Below, one piece after another: positions 6,309-12,715 of a stretch of 15,588 nucleotides of DNA (position 1 is the first letter of the stretch; the number at the start of each line of letters is the position of its first letter). This DNA comes from an uncultured bacterium (GTDB taxonomy: Bacteria; Patescibacteriota; Minisyncoccia; Phycocordibacterales; CAIZLB01). The stretch is from contig CALMYA010000041.1 in NCBI GenBank assembly GCA_937873535.1, positions 1-15,588 on the forward strand, in the 5' to 3' direction. The notes beneath the pieces are model-generated. The model did not search any database, was not told the DNA's origin, and was given only the letters and a program-made list of their open reading frames with translations. The translations under genes and the position numbers were made by a program.

Positions 6309-7871
6309 ATGAACCAAAACTTTCCAAAAGATATACATAAAATAGGCCATCTAATAAAAGAAATTCGCGTACGACGGGGTTTAACTCAGTCACAATTTGC
6401 CGAGAAACTCGAAACGTCACAAAGCGCGGTGGCGCGAATCGAGTCTGGTGAACAGAATCTCACACTAGAGCAAATTTCAAAAATCAGCGATACGCTTGGC
6501 CACCCATTAATGCATATGTCAGAAAACATGAGCGACGACTTTCGCATTCGCGGTGGCCGACAGCTTAAAGGAAGCATCGAGACAAACCCTTCCAAAAATG
6601 GCGCCATGGGGCTTTTGTGTGCGGCACTTTTAAATAAGGGCGTCACCACCCTGCGTAACATTCCTCGCATCGAAGAAGTGAATCGCCTTCTTGAAGTATT
6701 TGAAAGTATAGGCGTAAAATCAAAATGGATAGATGGCGACAAAAGCCAGAGCCTTGAACTTCGTACTCCAAATGACGGTGCCGGCACAAATAGCTGGAGC
6801 TTTGAAAAACTCGACATAGCGGCGGCAAAAAAAATGCGCACAACTTTAATGATGATAGGCCCGCTTTCGCATCGGCTAAAAAAATTCTTCATTCCACATT
6901 CGGGCGGCTGCAGTATGGGCGAAAGAACCATTAACGCACACAGGCTTGCCTTTGAGTCAGTAGGAATATCAATAGAAACAAAAGACGACCGCTACGAAAT
7001 AGACGCAACTAATGTAGCATCCGGAAAAAGTTTAGTAATGTACGAGGCCAGCGACACTGCTACAGAAAATATTTTAATGGGTGCAGCACTTATACCCGGC
7101 CGAACCAGTATACATTTCGCCCAAGAAAATTATATGGTGCAAGACATTGTGGGGTTCCTTCGCGCTTGCGGCGTAAAAGTTGAGCGCGAAAGTATTTCAA
7201 CTGTGCATGTTACGGGCGTTGCCGAGATAAATAAAAATATAGAATACTGGAATAGCGAAGACCCCATCGAATCGATGGCATTCATCACCGCGGCCATCAT
7301 GACGAAGTCTACCCTTACCATTACACGCTGCCCTATCGACTTCATTCGCCTTGAAATGTATAAGCTTGAACTTATGGGCCAAAGGTTTGAAGTTGGCGCT
7401 GAGTATTTTTCTAAAAATGGCTTTACTAAATTAGTAGATATTATAATGAAGCCAAGCGAGCTCGTGGCACCCAAAGATAAAATTCACCCACTGCCATACC
7501 CAGGTATAAATGTAGACAACCTTCCCTTCTTCGTTCCCATTTGTACACAAGCCGAAGGCATGACACTTATTAACGACTGGATGTGGGAAAACCGCGCTGT
7601 GTATTTTACAGAACTAAACCGGCTAGGTGCGAACATTTCGCTCGCCGACCCTCATCGCGTTTTCATTCAGGGCCCCACTCCGCTCAAGGCCGCGCAAATT
7701 GTCTGCCCGCCGGCGCTTCGCCCTTCAATGATCATCTTTCTCGCCATGCTCGGCGCGCCCGGAACCTCGGTGCTTAGAAACGTGTATTCAATAAATAGAG
7801 GCTACGAAAATATTGCTGAGAGATTGAATGCGATTGGGGCGGGTATAGAGAGGATTACGGATATTGGGTAA
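6309..7871 (+). CDS. murA: MurA (UDP-GlcNAc enolpyruvyl transferase) with N-terminal Cro/C1-type HTH domain
   Basis: A two-part protein of 520 residues. Residues ~11-65 form a Cro/C1 (XRE) helix-turn-helix domain: IGHLIKEIRVRRGLTQSQFA, then TSQSAVARIESGEQN. From ~78 on it is a complete MurA, which transfers enolpyruvate from PEP to UDP-GlcNAc. Active-site counterparts of E. coli MurA are all present: K96/N97 (SKNGA), R177 (KKMRTTL), the PEP-binding cysteine C201 in GGCSMGER with R206 (so the fosfomycin-sensitive form), D403 (INVDNLPFF) and R497 (INRGYENI). Usual MurA length is about 420 residues, so the HTH is a true extension. The promoter supports the ATG at 6309 over one at 6258. Divergent from murB, the next enzyme of the pathway. 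Catalysis is very likely; DNA binding is inferred from the fold. G+C at its 3' end is high (36 of 60 bases at 7681-7740). Confidence 0.93.
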   Translation: MNQNFPKDIHKIGHLIKEIRVRRGLTQSQFAEKLETSQSAVARIESGEQNLTLEQISKISDTLGHPLMHMSENMSDDFRIRGGRQLKGSIETNPSKNGAMGLLCAALLNKGVTTLRNIPRIEEVNRLLEVFESIGVKSKWIDGDKSQSLELRTPNDGAGTNSWSFEKLDIAAAKKMRTTLMMIGPLSHRLKKFFIPHSGGCSMGERTINAHRLAFESVGISIETKDDRYEIDATNVASGKSLVMYEASDTATENILMGAALIPGRTSIHFAQENYMVQDIVGFLRACGVKVERESISTVHVTGVAEINKNIEYWNSEDPIESMAFITAAIMTKSTLTITRCPIDFIRLEMYKLELMGQRFEVGAEYFSKNGFTKLVDIIMKPSELVAPKDKIHPLPYPGINVDNLPFFVPICTQAEGMTLINDWMWENRAVYFTELNRLGANISLADPHRVFIQGPTPLKAAQIVCPPALRPSMIIFLAMLGAPGTSVLRNVYSINRGYENIAERLNAIGAGIERITDIG

Positions 7872-7984
7872 AAACAAAATAATCACGTGTTTTAGGAGCA
7901 CGGATATTTTTCTGCTGAAAAATTCCTCGTGCTCGCGCCAGTCGCGCTCGCAAGTCTCCTAAAACACGTGATTATTTTGTTTTT
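7870..7984. terminator. Bidirectional terminator with 29-bp perfect stem and branched interior
   Basis: Arms 7870-7898 and 7956-7984 are perfectly complementary over 29 bp, with an A5 tract at one end and T5 at the other, so a T-rich tail exists on both strands. It lies between two convergent genes and overlaps the murA stop codon. The 57-base interior holds further inverted repeats: GAGCACG (7896-7902) with CGTGCTC (7928-7934) around an ATTTTTC-TGCT-GAAAAAT hairpin, and a GC-rich GCGC repeat around 7935-7947. The inner stem competes with the outer stem for three bases. Confidence 0.75.
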
Positions 7985-7987
7985 TAA

Positions 7988-9517
7988 TTATTCGACAAAC
8001 GTCAACGCCTTCCCTTTTTTATCGCCACGGCCAGTTCGGCCAATGCGGTGAATGTAATCTTCGTGAGTAGTAGGTGTATCGAAGTTAATAACGTGAGTAA
8101 CATCTGGAATATCCAAACCTCGCGCTGCCACGTCTGTAGCAACCATTACCTGCGCGCGATTCTGCTTGAAGTCGTCTAATGCTCGCTGGCGCTGACCTTG
8201 GTTCTTATTACCGTGAATTGAAACCGACTTAACGCCGCGCTTTGTAAGCGTTTCTGAAAGTCGTTCAACGCCGTGTTTTGTTTTACCGAACACAAGCACC
8301 TTACCGAAATCATCCTTAGTTTTTGTAAGAAGGTCGTGAAGCAGGTCAATTTTATTTTCGCCGCTTTTAACGCGAATTACATCTTGTTCGATGTTTTTTG
8401 ACGTATCGCCAGTTTTTACTGAAATACGAACCGGGTTCTTGAGGAAAGCATGAATGAGCTTTTCAATTTCCGGAGACAATGTCGCCGAGAAGAAAAGCGT
8501 CTGGCGTTCTGCCGACATCTTTCCCATGAAATAATGCATGTCATTTATAAAACCCATGTCTAGCATTCGGTCGGCCTCGTCGAGAACTACGCTTTTAAAA
8601 CCTGAGAGGTTCAAAGCTTTTCGTTCTATAAGGTCTTTAATTCGACCCGGCGTACCGATGACGAAGTTGTTAAAATATTTAAGTTCGCGAAGCTGCTTGC
8701 CTATTGGCGCACCACCCACAGCGCAAACGCCGAAGAGGCCTGTGCCTTTAGCAAATTCTTTAAGCTCGTCGTCAATTTGAATGGCGAGTTCGCGGGTTGG
8801 AGCAACTACAAGCACCTGCTCGTTAGTGCCGAGCAATACTTTGTTTATAAGAGGAATAAGAAACGCGGCAGTTTTGCCCGTTCCTGTATTTGCAATTCCA
8901 ACAACGTCGTGACCTTTAAGAATTTCAGGAATAGCCTTGTCTTGAATTGGTGTTGGGTTTATGTAACCTTTGTTGATTACATTTGTCTTCAAATGCTCTT
9001 CAACTTTAAAGTCTGAAAATTTATGAGTAGGAACAAACGGCACAGCTTTTTCAGCCACTACACCTTTATTGATATAGCGAGATACGTCTATTGCTGCCTT
9101 GTTTCCGTAACGAGAAGAGCGACCGCCTGAATGACCACGTGAACCGCCAAAAGAGCTGCCGCCATATGGGCGTCTTGATGGGCCGAATGATCGTGCTCCA
9201 CCGTATGAACTGCCGCCTCCGCTGTATGAGTTTGAGCCGCCGCCGTAAGAACCTCCGCCGAACGAACTGCCCTGAGAAGTGTATGAACTTCCGTATGCAG
9301 ATTTACCTCGGAAGGAAGGTTTCCTGCTGGCAAAACCGCCGGCTGAAGAAGCGTTGCCCACACTGTGGCCGCCAGAAAAACCACGCGAAGGTGCGCTTGA
9401 ATAATATGACGGCTGCGGAGCTGCGCCTGCTTGCCGTGCTGGACGACCTGAGCTTGCTGAACTTGGACGTCTAGATGAAGATCCGCCTGAAGGGCGGCTA
9501 TTGGTACGATTGTACAT
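7988..9517 (-). CDS. DEAD-box RNA helicase with long low-complexity N-terminal tail
   Basis: ATP-dependent RNA helicase, 509 residues. Residues 1-~140 are a disordered Gly/Ser/Arg/Tyr/Phe-rich tail (SRRPSS, GGGSYGGGSNSYSGGG, FGPSRRPYGG). The helicase core follows: F-x-x-F and Q motif (167-192), Walker A ANTGTGKT (209-216), PTRELA (240-245), TPGR (289-292), DEAD (313-316), SAT (344-346), VLVFGKT (407-413), ATDVAARGLDIPD (460-472) and HRIGRTGR (490-497). The protein stops 12 residues after motif VI, so the C-terminal extension common in bacterial RhlE/DeaD/CsdA proteins is absent and the low-complexity region sits at the front instead. Roles in ribosome assembly, RNA decay or cold adaptation are possible, and RhlE-like is the nearest guess. 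A promoter at 9663-9691 gives a leader of about 139 bases. No Shine-Dalgarno site is seen. Confidence 0.95.
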   Translation of the reverse strand: MYNRTNSRPSGGSSSRRPSSASSGRPARQAGAAPQPSYYSSAPSRGFSGGHSVGNASSAGGFASRKPSFRGKSAYGSSYTSQGSSFGGGSYGGGSNSYSGGGSSYGGARSFGPSRRPYGGSSFGGSRGHSGGRSSRYGNKAAIDVSRYINKGVVAEKAVPFVPTHKFSDFKVEEHLKTNVINKGYINPTPIQDKAIPEILKGHDVVGIANTGTGKTAAFLIPLINKVLLGTNEQVLVVAPTRELAIQIDDELKEFAKGTGLFGVCAVGGAPIGKQLRELKYFNNFVIGTPGRIKDLIERKALNLSGFKSVVLDEADRMLDMGFINDMHYFMGKMSAERQTLFFSATLSPEIEKLIHAFLKNPVRISVKTGDTSKNIEQDVIRVKSGENKIDLLHDLLTKTKDDFGKVLVFGKTKHGVERLSETLTKRGVKSVSIHGNKNQGQRQRALDDFKQNRAQVMVATDVAARGLDIPDVTHVINFDTPTTHEDYIHRIGRTGRGDKKGKALTFVE

Positions 9518-9656
9518 TTTATTGTGAGGGCCTAAACCCTATAACCTGTGAGCCTTTAATGAATAAACTAGTGGCTCGGGGTCTCGAAGGTTTAGGTAGA
9601 TAGGACCGACTCTTGAAGGAGGGTGCTCAAATGAAACCGTTGAGATATTAAGTTAC
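9518..9656 (-). promoter_or_regulatory. Structured 5' leader of the DEAD-box helicase mRNA
   Basis: From the predicted transcription start near 9656 to the ATG at 9517 is about 139 bases with no gene. On the RNA, CCTAAACC (9589-9596) pairs with GGTTTAGG (9531-9538). Inside it GAGCC (9573-9577) pairs with GGCTC (9550-9554). A separate CTCAA/TTGAG hairpin covers 9626-9644. A CCTCCTT stretch (9617-9623) looks like the anti-Shine-Dalgarno end of 16S rRNA. Several DEAD-box helicase mRNAs are autoregulated through long leaders, which this could resemble; no known riboswitch class is recognised. Confidence 0.45.
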
Positions 9657-9670
9657 TTCGACACTATAAT
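9640..9670 (+). promoter_or_regulatory. Probable promoter of the RhuM-Fic gene
   Basis: TTGAGA (9640-9645), 19-base spacer, perfect TATAAT (9665-9670), ending 57 bases before the ATG at 9728. Its -10 box shares bases 9665-9668 with the -10 box of the opposite-strand helicase promoter. The spacer is longer than optimal. Confidence 0.4.
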
Positions 9671-9691
9671 CTATAACAACAGAAAAGTCAA
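9663..9691 (-). promoter_or_regulatory. Promoter of the DEAD-box helicase gene
   Basis: Minus strand: TTGACT (9686-9691), 17-base spacer, TATAGT (9663-9668). Each box matches the consensus in five of six bases with ideal spacing. Transcript start predicted near 9656. Confidence 0.65.
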
Positions 9692-9727
9692 TGGTTTGGG
9701 TGTCGAGCCAGTGATAAAATAACGTCA

Positions 9728-10720
9728 ATGAAAAACACCTCTGCAAAAAATAATATTGTCATTTATCAGGCAAAGTCAGGTGCAATTGAACTCAAGGGCG
9801 ATTTTGCCAAAGAGACGGTATGGGCAAATAGAATGCAAATGGCCCTTATATTTGGCGTAAATCCACAAGCAATTTCAAAACATATCCAAAATATATATAA
9901 TGAAAAAGAGTTGGAAAAGAAACCAACTAGTTCCAAAATGGAACTAGTTCAAAATGAATCAGGAAGACAGGTTCGCCGAGAAGTAGACATATACAACCTT
10001 GATATGCTAATAGCTGTCGGGTATAGGATAAACTCAGTTATTGGTACCAAATTCCGCCAATGGGCCACCAAAACTCTTCGGGAACATATTGTAAATGGAT
10101 TTACCATCAACAAAAAGAGAATTGCCTCAAATTACAGCCAATTTTTGAGCGTCGTTGAAGACATTAGAAAACTGTTGCCTAAAGGTTCAGATGCTGGTAT
10201 TGGCACAAATGATGCTATCGAGCTCATTTCCCTCTTTGCAGACACTTGGCTTTCATTGGATGCTTATGACAGAGATGCCCTACCAAAAGGCAAGGTAACC
10301 AAAAAGAAAGTTAGCCTTACAGCTCAAAAAGTTTCAGAAAATCTTTCAGAACTCAGGTCAGAGCTTATTCGCAAGTCTGAAGCTACAGAGATTTTCGGAA
10401 TTGAAAGAATGTCAGGGTCAGTTGCTGGCATCGTCGGCAATGTAATGCAGTCTTTCGGGGGCAAAGACTTATATGAAAGCATTGAAGAAAAAGCGGCACA
10501 TCTTTTGTATTTTATGGTTAAGAATCACCCATTCACCGACGGCAACAAAAGAAGTGGCGCCTTCGCCTTTGTGTGGTTTCTAAAACAAGCCAATATATTA
10601 GACACCGCAAAACTGACACCGCCTGCCCTCACAGCTATAACCATTATTGTGGCGAGCAGCGACCCGCAAGATAAAGAAAAGGTGGTGGCCTTAATATTAA
10701 ACCTAATTTCTAAAAGGTAG
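9728..10720 (+). CDS. RhuM-Fic/Doc family protein
   Basis: 330 residues in two parts. Residues ~10-130 match the RhuM (virulence protein) domain: ETVWANRMQMALIFGVN with an HTH-like stretch, ISKHIQNIYNEKELE, a VRREVDIYNLDMLIAVGYRI core, and FRQWATKTLREHIVNGF. Residues ~225-310 are a Fic/Doc domain: LYESIEEKAAHLLYFMVKN leading into the active-site loop HPFTDGNKRSG (267-277). The catalytic histidine is intact. The lysine after the GN pair matches Doc-type loops (Doc phosphorylates EF-Tu) rather than the HPFxxGNGR of AMP-transferring Fic enzymes, so the reaction is uncertain. No separate antitoxin gene is adjacent, and no clear inhibitory (S/T)xxxE(G/N) helix is assigned. The family is common on mobile or defence-related loci, but no mobile element is visible here. 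Confidence 0.88.
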   Translation: MKNTSAKNNIVIYQAKSGAIELKGDFAKETVWANRMQMALIFGVNPQAISKHIQNIYNEKELEKKPTSSKMELVQNESGRQVRREVDIYNLDMLIAVGYRINSVIGTKFRQWATKTLREHIVNGFTINKKRIASNYSQFLSVVEDIRKLLPKGSDAGIGTNDAIELISLFADTWLSLDAYDRDALPKGKVTKKKVSLTAQKVSENLSELRSELIRKSEATEIFGIERMSGSVAGIVGNVMQSFGGKDLYESIEEKAAHLLYFMVKNHPFTDGNKRSGAFAFVWFLKQANILDTAKLTPPALTAITIIVASSDPQDKEKVVALILNLISKR

Positions 10721-10763
10721 ACACTTTACTGAGGGGGTTTATAATTTGGCATAACATATAAAA

Positions 10764-10822
10764 AAACACCCCATATATTAGAGCATATCGCAGATACGCA
10801 TGCTCTAATATATGGGGTGTTT
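10764..10822. terminator. Bidirectional terminator with 23-bp perfect stem
   Basis: Arms 10764-10786 and 10800-10822 are perfectly complementary over 23 bp around a 13-base loop. The right arm is followed by GTTTTATT, and the left arm is preceded by an A run (T run on the minus strand). It lies between two convergent genes and so can end both transcripts. Its outer arm (AAACACCCC) resembles that of the terminator at 1159-1219. Confidence 0.85.
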
Positions 10823-10834
10823 GTTTTATTGACT

Positions 10835-11941
10835 TTACTTCGTACGGAACGAAACGATATCCCCTACTACTGTGCCCTGTGAGTTTCTGGCTAACAGACG
10901 GTAATAGTACTTAGTATTTCTACTTAGGTTTGAGACATCAGCTTTGACGCCTATAGCGGCATCATCGCCGTTCATTGTCTGGTCTGGCGTAGCTGTACCA
11001 ATTATCTTTCCGAGAAGAGCATCTTTGCTGTACTCGAACCAGTAAGTGGTGTCTGCACCGTTAGGGTCGACGCGGCCGTTCATCGTAACTGAAGAGGTTG
11101 CAACATTAGTTGCCGCGTTTGTCTTCACGCTAGGCTGACTATCACTAGCAATAGCAGGGCCGGCTGTAGTAAAGCTCAATATAGAACTGTTTACAGTACC
11201 GAACTGATTCTGAGCGTTCAACTTAAAGTAATACTTTGTAAGTGGCTTAAGGTTAGACAGAAGTGCCGTTACAGATACCGGTGATTGACTGTTTCCTGCA
11301 TTTTCAAAACCTGTAAGGCTACCAAGTGATGAAGTTTCGCCGAATTCAAACCAGTATGCTGTTGCAAAACCTTTTGCATCAACCTTTCCATTAATGTTCG
11401 CTCTGTCTCGAGTGACATTGGTTGCAGCACTTACCTGAATAGTCGGAGACGCCGCAGGAGGAGCTACAGTGTTATCTGTTGTTGTGAAGTTGTACGTTGT
11501 GCCGTGCGTTACGCCATATGCGTTCTGGGCATTAAGTCTGAAATAGTATTGAGTTTTAGACTTGAGGCCTGTGATATAACCTGGAGAAGTAATTGAACTG
11601 TATCCTGAACCAATATTTTGGTTAGAAGTTCTTCCTCCGAGATTTGATGTCTGACCGTACTCATACCAATATACCGTAGGAGCGCCATGCGGGTTAACCT
11701 TACCTGATACAACTGCTGTAGTGTTCGAAAGAACAACAACAGTTGCAGTATCAGCTGAAGGTGCTGATGGAACTGGTGAAGGAGTACCCGGCGTTGAAGG
11801 TGTTACAGGAACGACCACGACGTCGACTGTGGATGTCGCGTTGGTATCAACCGTCGCAACTTCGCCGCTTTTATAGGCAAAATACCCAATGAAAATCACC
11901 AGGATAACTATTAATACGCCTATTGCTACATTTTTACTCAT
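10835..11941 (-). CDS. Membrane-anchored protein with three fibronectin III-like repeats
   Basis: From the ATG at 11941 it has 368 residues. One transmembrane anchor (~5-25, VAIGVLIVILVIFIGYFAY) is followed by a Thr/Val/Pro-rich linker (~30-65) and three related beta-sandwich repeats at ~66-155, 168-259 and 271-368. Each repeat reads as a strand with AxxSGKV/INGKV/MNGRV, then a YWFEYG-like segment, LxxxTKYYFRLNAQN, and a final SFTT/SFRT. It is probably exposed outside the membrane; no catalytic site is visible, so a structural or adhesive role is likely. The frame is open up to an ATG at 12037, but those 32 extra residues would put a polar stretch ahead of the anchor, so the later start is preferred. 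Divergent from the PEGA gene and ended by the hairpin at 10764-10822. Confidence 0.82.
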   Translation of the reverse strand: MSKNVAIGVLIVILVIFIGYFAYKSGEVATVDTNATSTVDVVVVPVTPSTPGTPSPVPSAPSADTATVVVLSNTTAVVSGKVNPHGAPTVYWYEYGQTSNLGGRTSNQNIGSGYSSITSPGYITGLKSKTQYYFRLNAQNAYGVTHGTTYNFTTTDNTVAPPAASPTIQVSAATNVTRDRANINGKVDAKGFATAYWFEFGETSSLGSLTGFENAGNSQSPVSVTALLSNLKPLTKYYFKLNAQNQFGTVNSSILSFTTAGPAIASDSQPSVKTNAATNVATSSVTMNGRVDPNGADTTYWFEYSKDALLGKIIGTATPDQTMNGDDAAIGVKADVSNLSRNTKYYYRLLARNSQGTVVGDIVSFRTK

Positions 11942-12057
11942 AAAATTATTGTTAAGTGTTAATCGCCCTAGATACTGGCCTGAAGCCTGCCTTGGGTGCG
12001 GGCTCTTGTTCAATGAAAAGAGCCGGAGAAAATGCATATATTATGACGCTTGGTTAG

Positions 12058-12069
12058 GTAAGCGCTTAC
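12058..12069. promoter_or_regulatory. Candidate operator palindrome between FN3 and PEGA genes
   Basis: GTAAGCGCTTAC is a perfect 12-bp palindrome with a central CG, in the 243-base region between two divergent genes. It looks like the operators of LacI/CcpA-type regulators. No such regulator is in the window. A 7-bp hairpin (12001-12007 with 12018-12024) lies nearby on the FN3 side. Confidence 0.3.
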
Positions 12070-12184
12070 AAGGCCTATTAAAGCTAGGCTTGCTAAAGCT
12101 TACTTTTATAACTCTTGTCACAACATTGAAACTTGACCGTCATAGAGTTCAGCAGTAGGGTGTAAAAACTAAACAGACAGCAAG

Positions 12185-12613
12185 ATGAAAAAGAAACAAT
12201 CTCAGAAACACAAAAGAAACAATCTAAAGCCGAAAGAGTCTTTTTTTGTACGAAGACGTGGTCTTATGTTGGTGTCTATCTTGCCAATATTCCTGCTTTC
12301 AGCCCCTTCTCTCACGGCATATGCCGAAGGCTATAGGCTTATAGGCGGCGCAGTGGTAAAAACTGGCGCTATTGAAATTACATCTTCAGAACACGGCAGC
12401 GTGGTATATGTAGACGGCAAACAAAGGTCATCAAACGACGGTCTCAAAGAGGGCTCATTCGGCGACCTACCACCAGGCGAATATGAAGTACTAATATTGA
12501 AGAAAGGTTTTATGCCTTGGAAAGAAGAGGTAAAGGTTTCTGCAGGCGAAACTACTAAACTTTCAGCAGAGCTTGTTTCAAAAGAAGTTGAGAATCAGGT
12601 GGCAATTAAATAG
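12185..12613 (+). CDS. PEGA-domain membrane protein, short form
   Basis: 142 residues: a strongly basic N-terminus (MKKKQSQKHKRNN), one hydrophobic segment (~28-44, LMLVSILPIFLLSAPSL), then AYAEGYR and a PEGA-like beta domain (~58-132) with GAIEITSSEHGSVVYVDGK, a DLPPGEYEVLILKKGFMPW core and a KVSAGETTKLSAEL end. The A-Y-A before residue 48 could be a signal peptidase site; otherwise the segment is an anchor. PEGA domains are extracytoplasmic and are often fused to longer partners. Here nothing follows the domain except a short tail, so it is a minimal or shortened form. No promoter was assigned with confidence. Confidence 0.8.
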   Translation: MKKKQSQKHKRNNLKPKESFFVRRRGLMLVSILPIFLLSAPSLTAYAEGYRLIGGAVVKTGAIEITSSEHGSVVYVDGKQRSSNDGLKEGSFGDLPPGEYEVLILKKGFMPWKEEVKVSAGETTKLSAELVSKEVENQVAIK

Positions 12614-12614
12614 T

Positions 12615-12651
12615 GCTGGCCGACTAGAGCTAGAACGGCGGTCGGTCAAGC
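12615..12651 (+). terminator. Weak hairpin after the PEGA gene
   Basis: GCTGGCCGAC (12615-12624) can pair with GTCGGTCAAGC (12641-12651) with one bulged A and one G-U pair, starting two bases after the stop codon. No T run follows directly, so termination here is uncertain. Confidence 0.25.
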
Positions 12652-12715
12652 CCAGTAAGGTCATTTTAGCATCTTTTCTAATTTTAAAACGACGCGACTC
12701 GTGCATGATATATCT

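Noticed and set aside
6386..6931. Long open frame on the minus strand opposite the HTH-murA gene.
   Set aside because: It is the shadow of a fully conserved MurA and HTH coding frame, with no family resemblance, promoter or start signal of its own.
9091..9474. Open frames on the plus strand, and a second minus frame, over the helicase N-terminal tail.
   Set aside because: Low-complexity Gly/Ser codons keep other frames open by composition; the translations look random and Cys/Arg-rich.
9631..9651. A six-codon mini-ORF (MKPLRY) on the plus strand with a perfect AAGGAGG site seven bases upstream, considered as a leader peptide for the RhuM-Fic gene.
   Set aside because: It lies upstream of the predicted start of that transcript, overlaps its -35 box, and the AAGGAGG is the complement of the helicase leader. 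Without a further upstream promoter it would not be transcribed.
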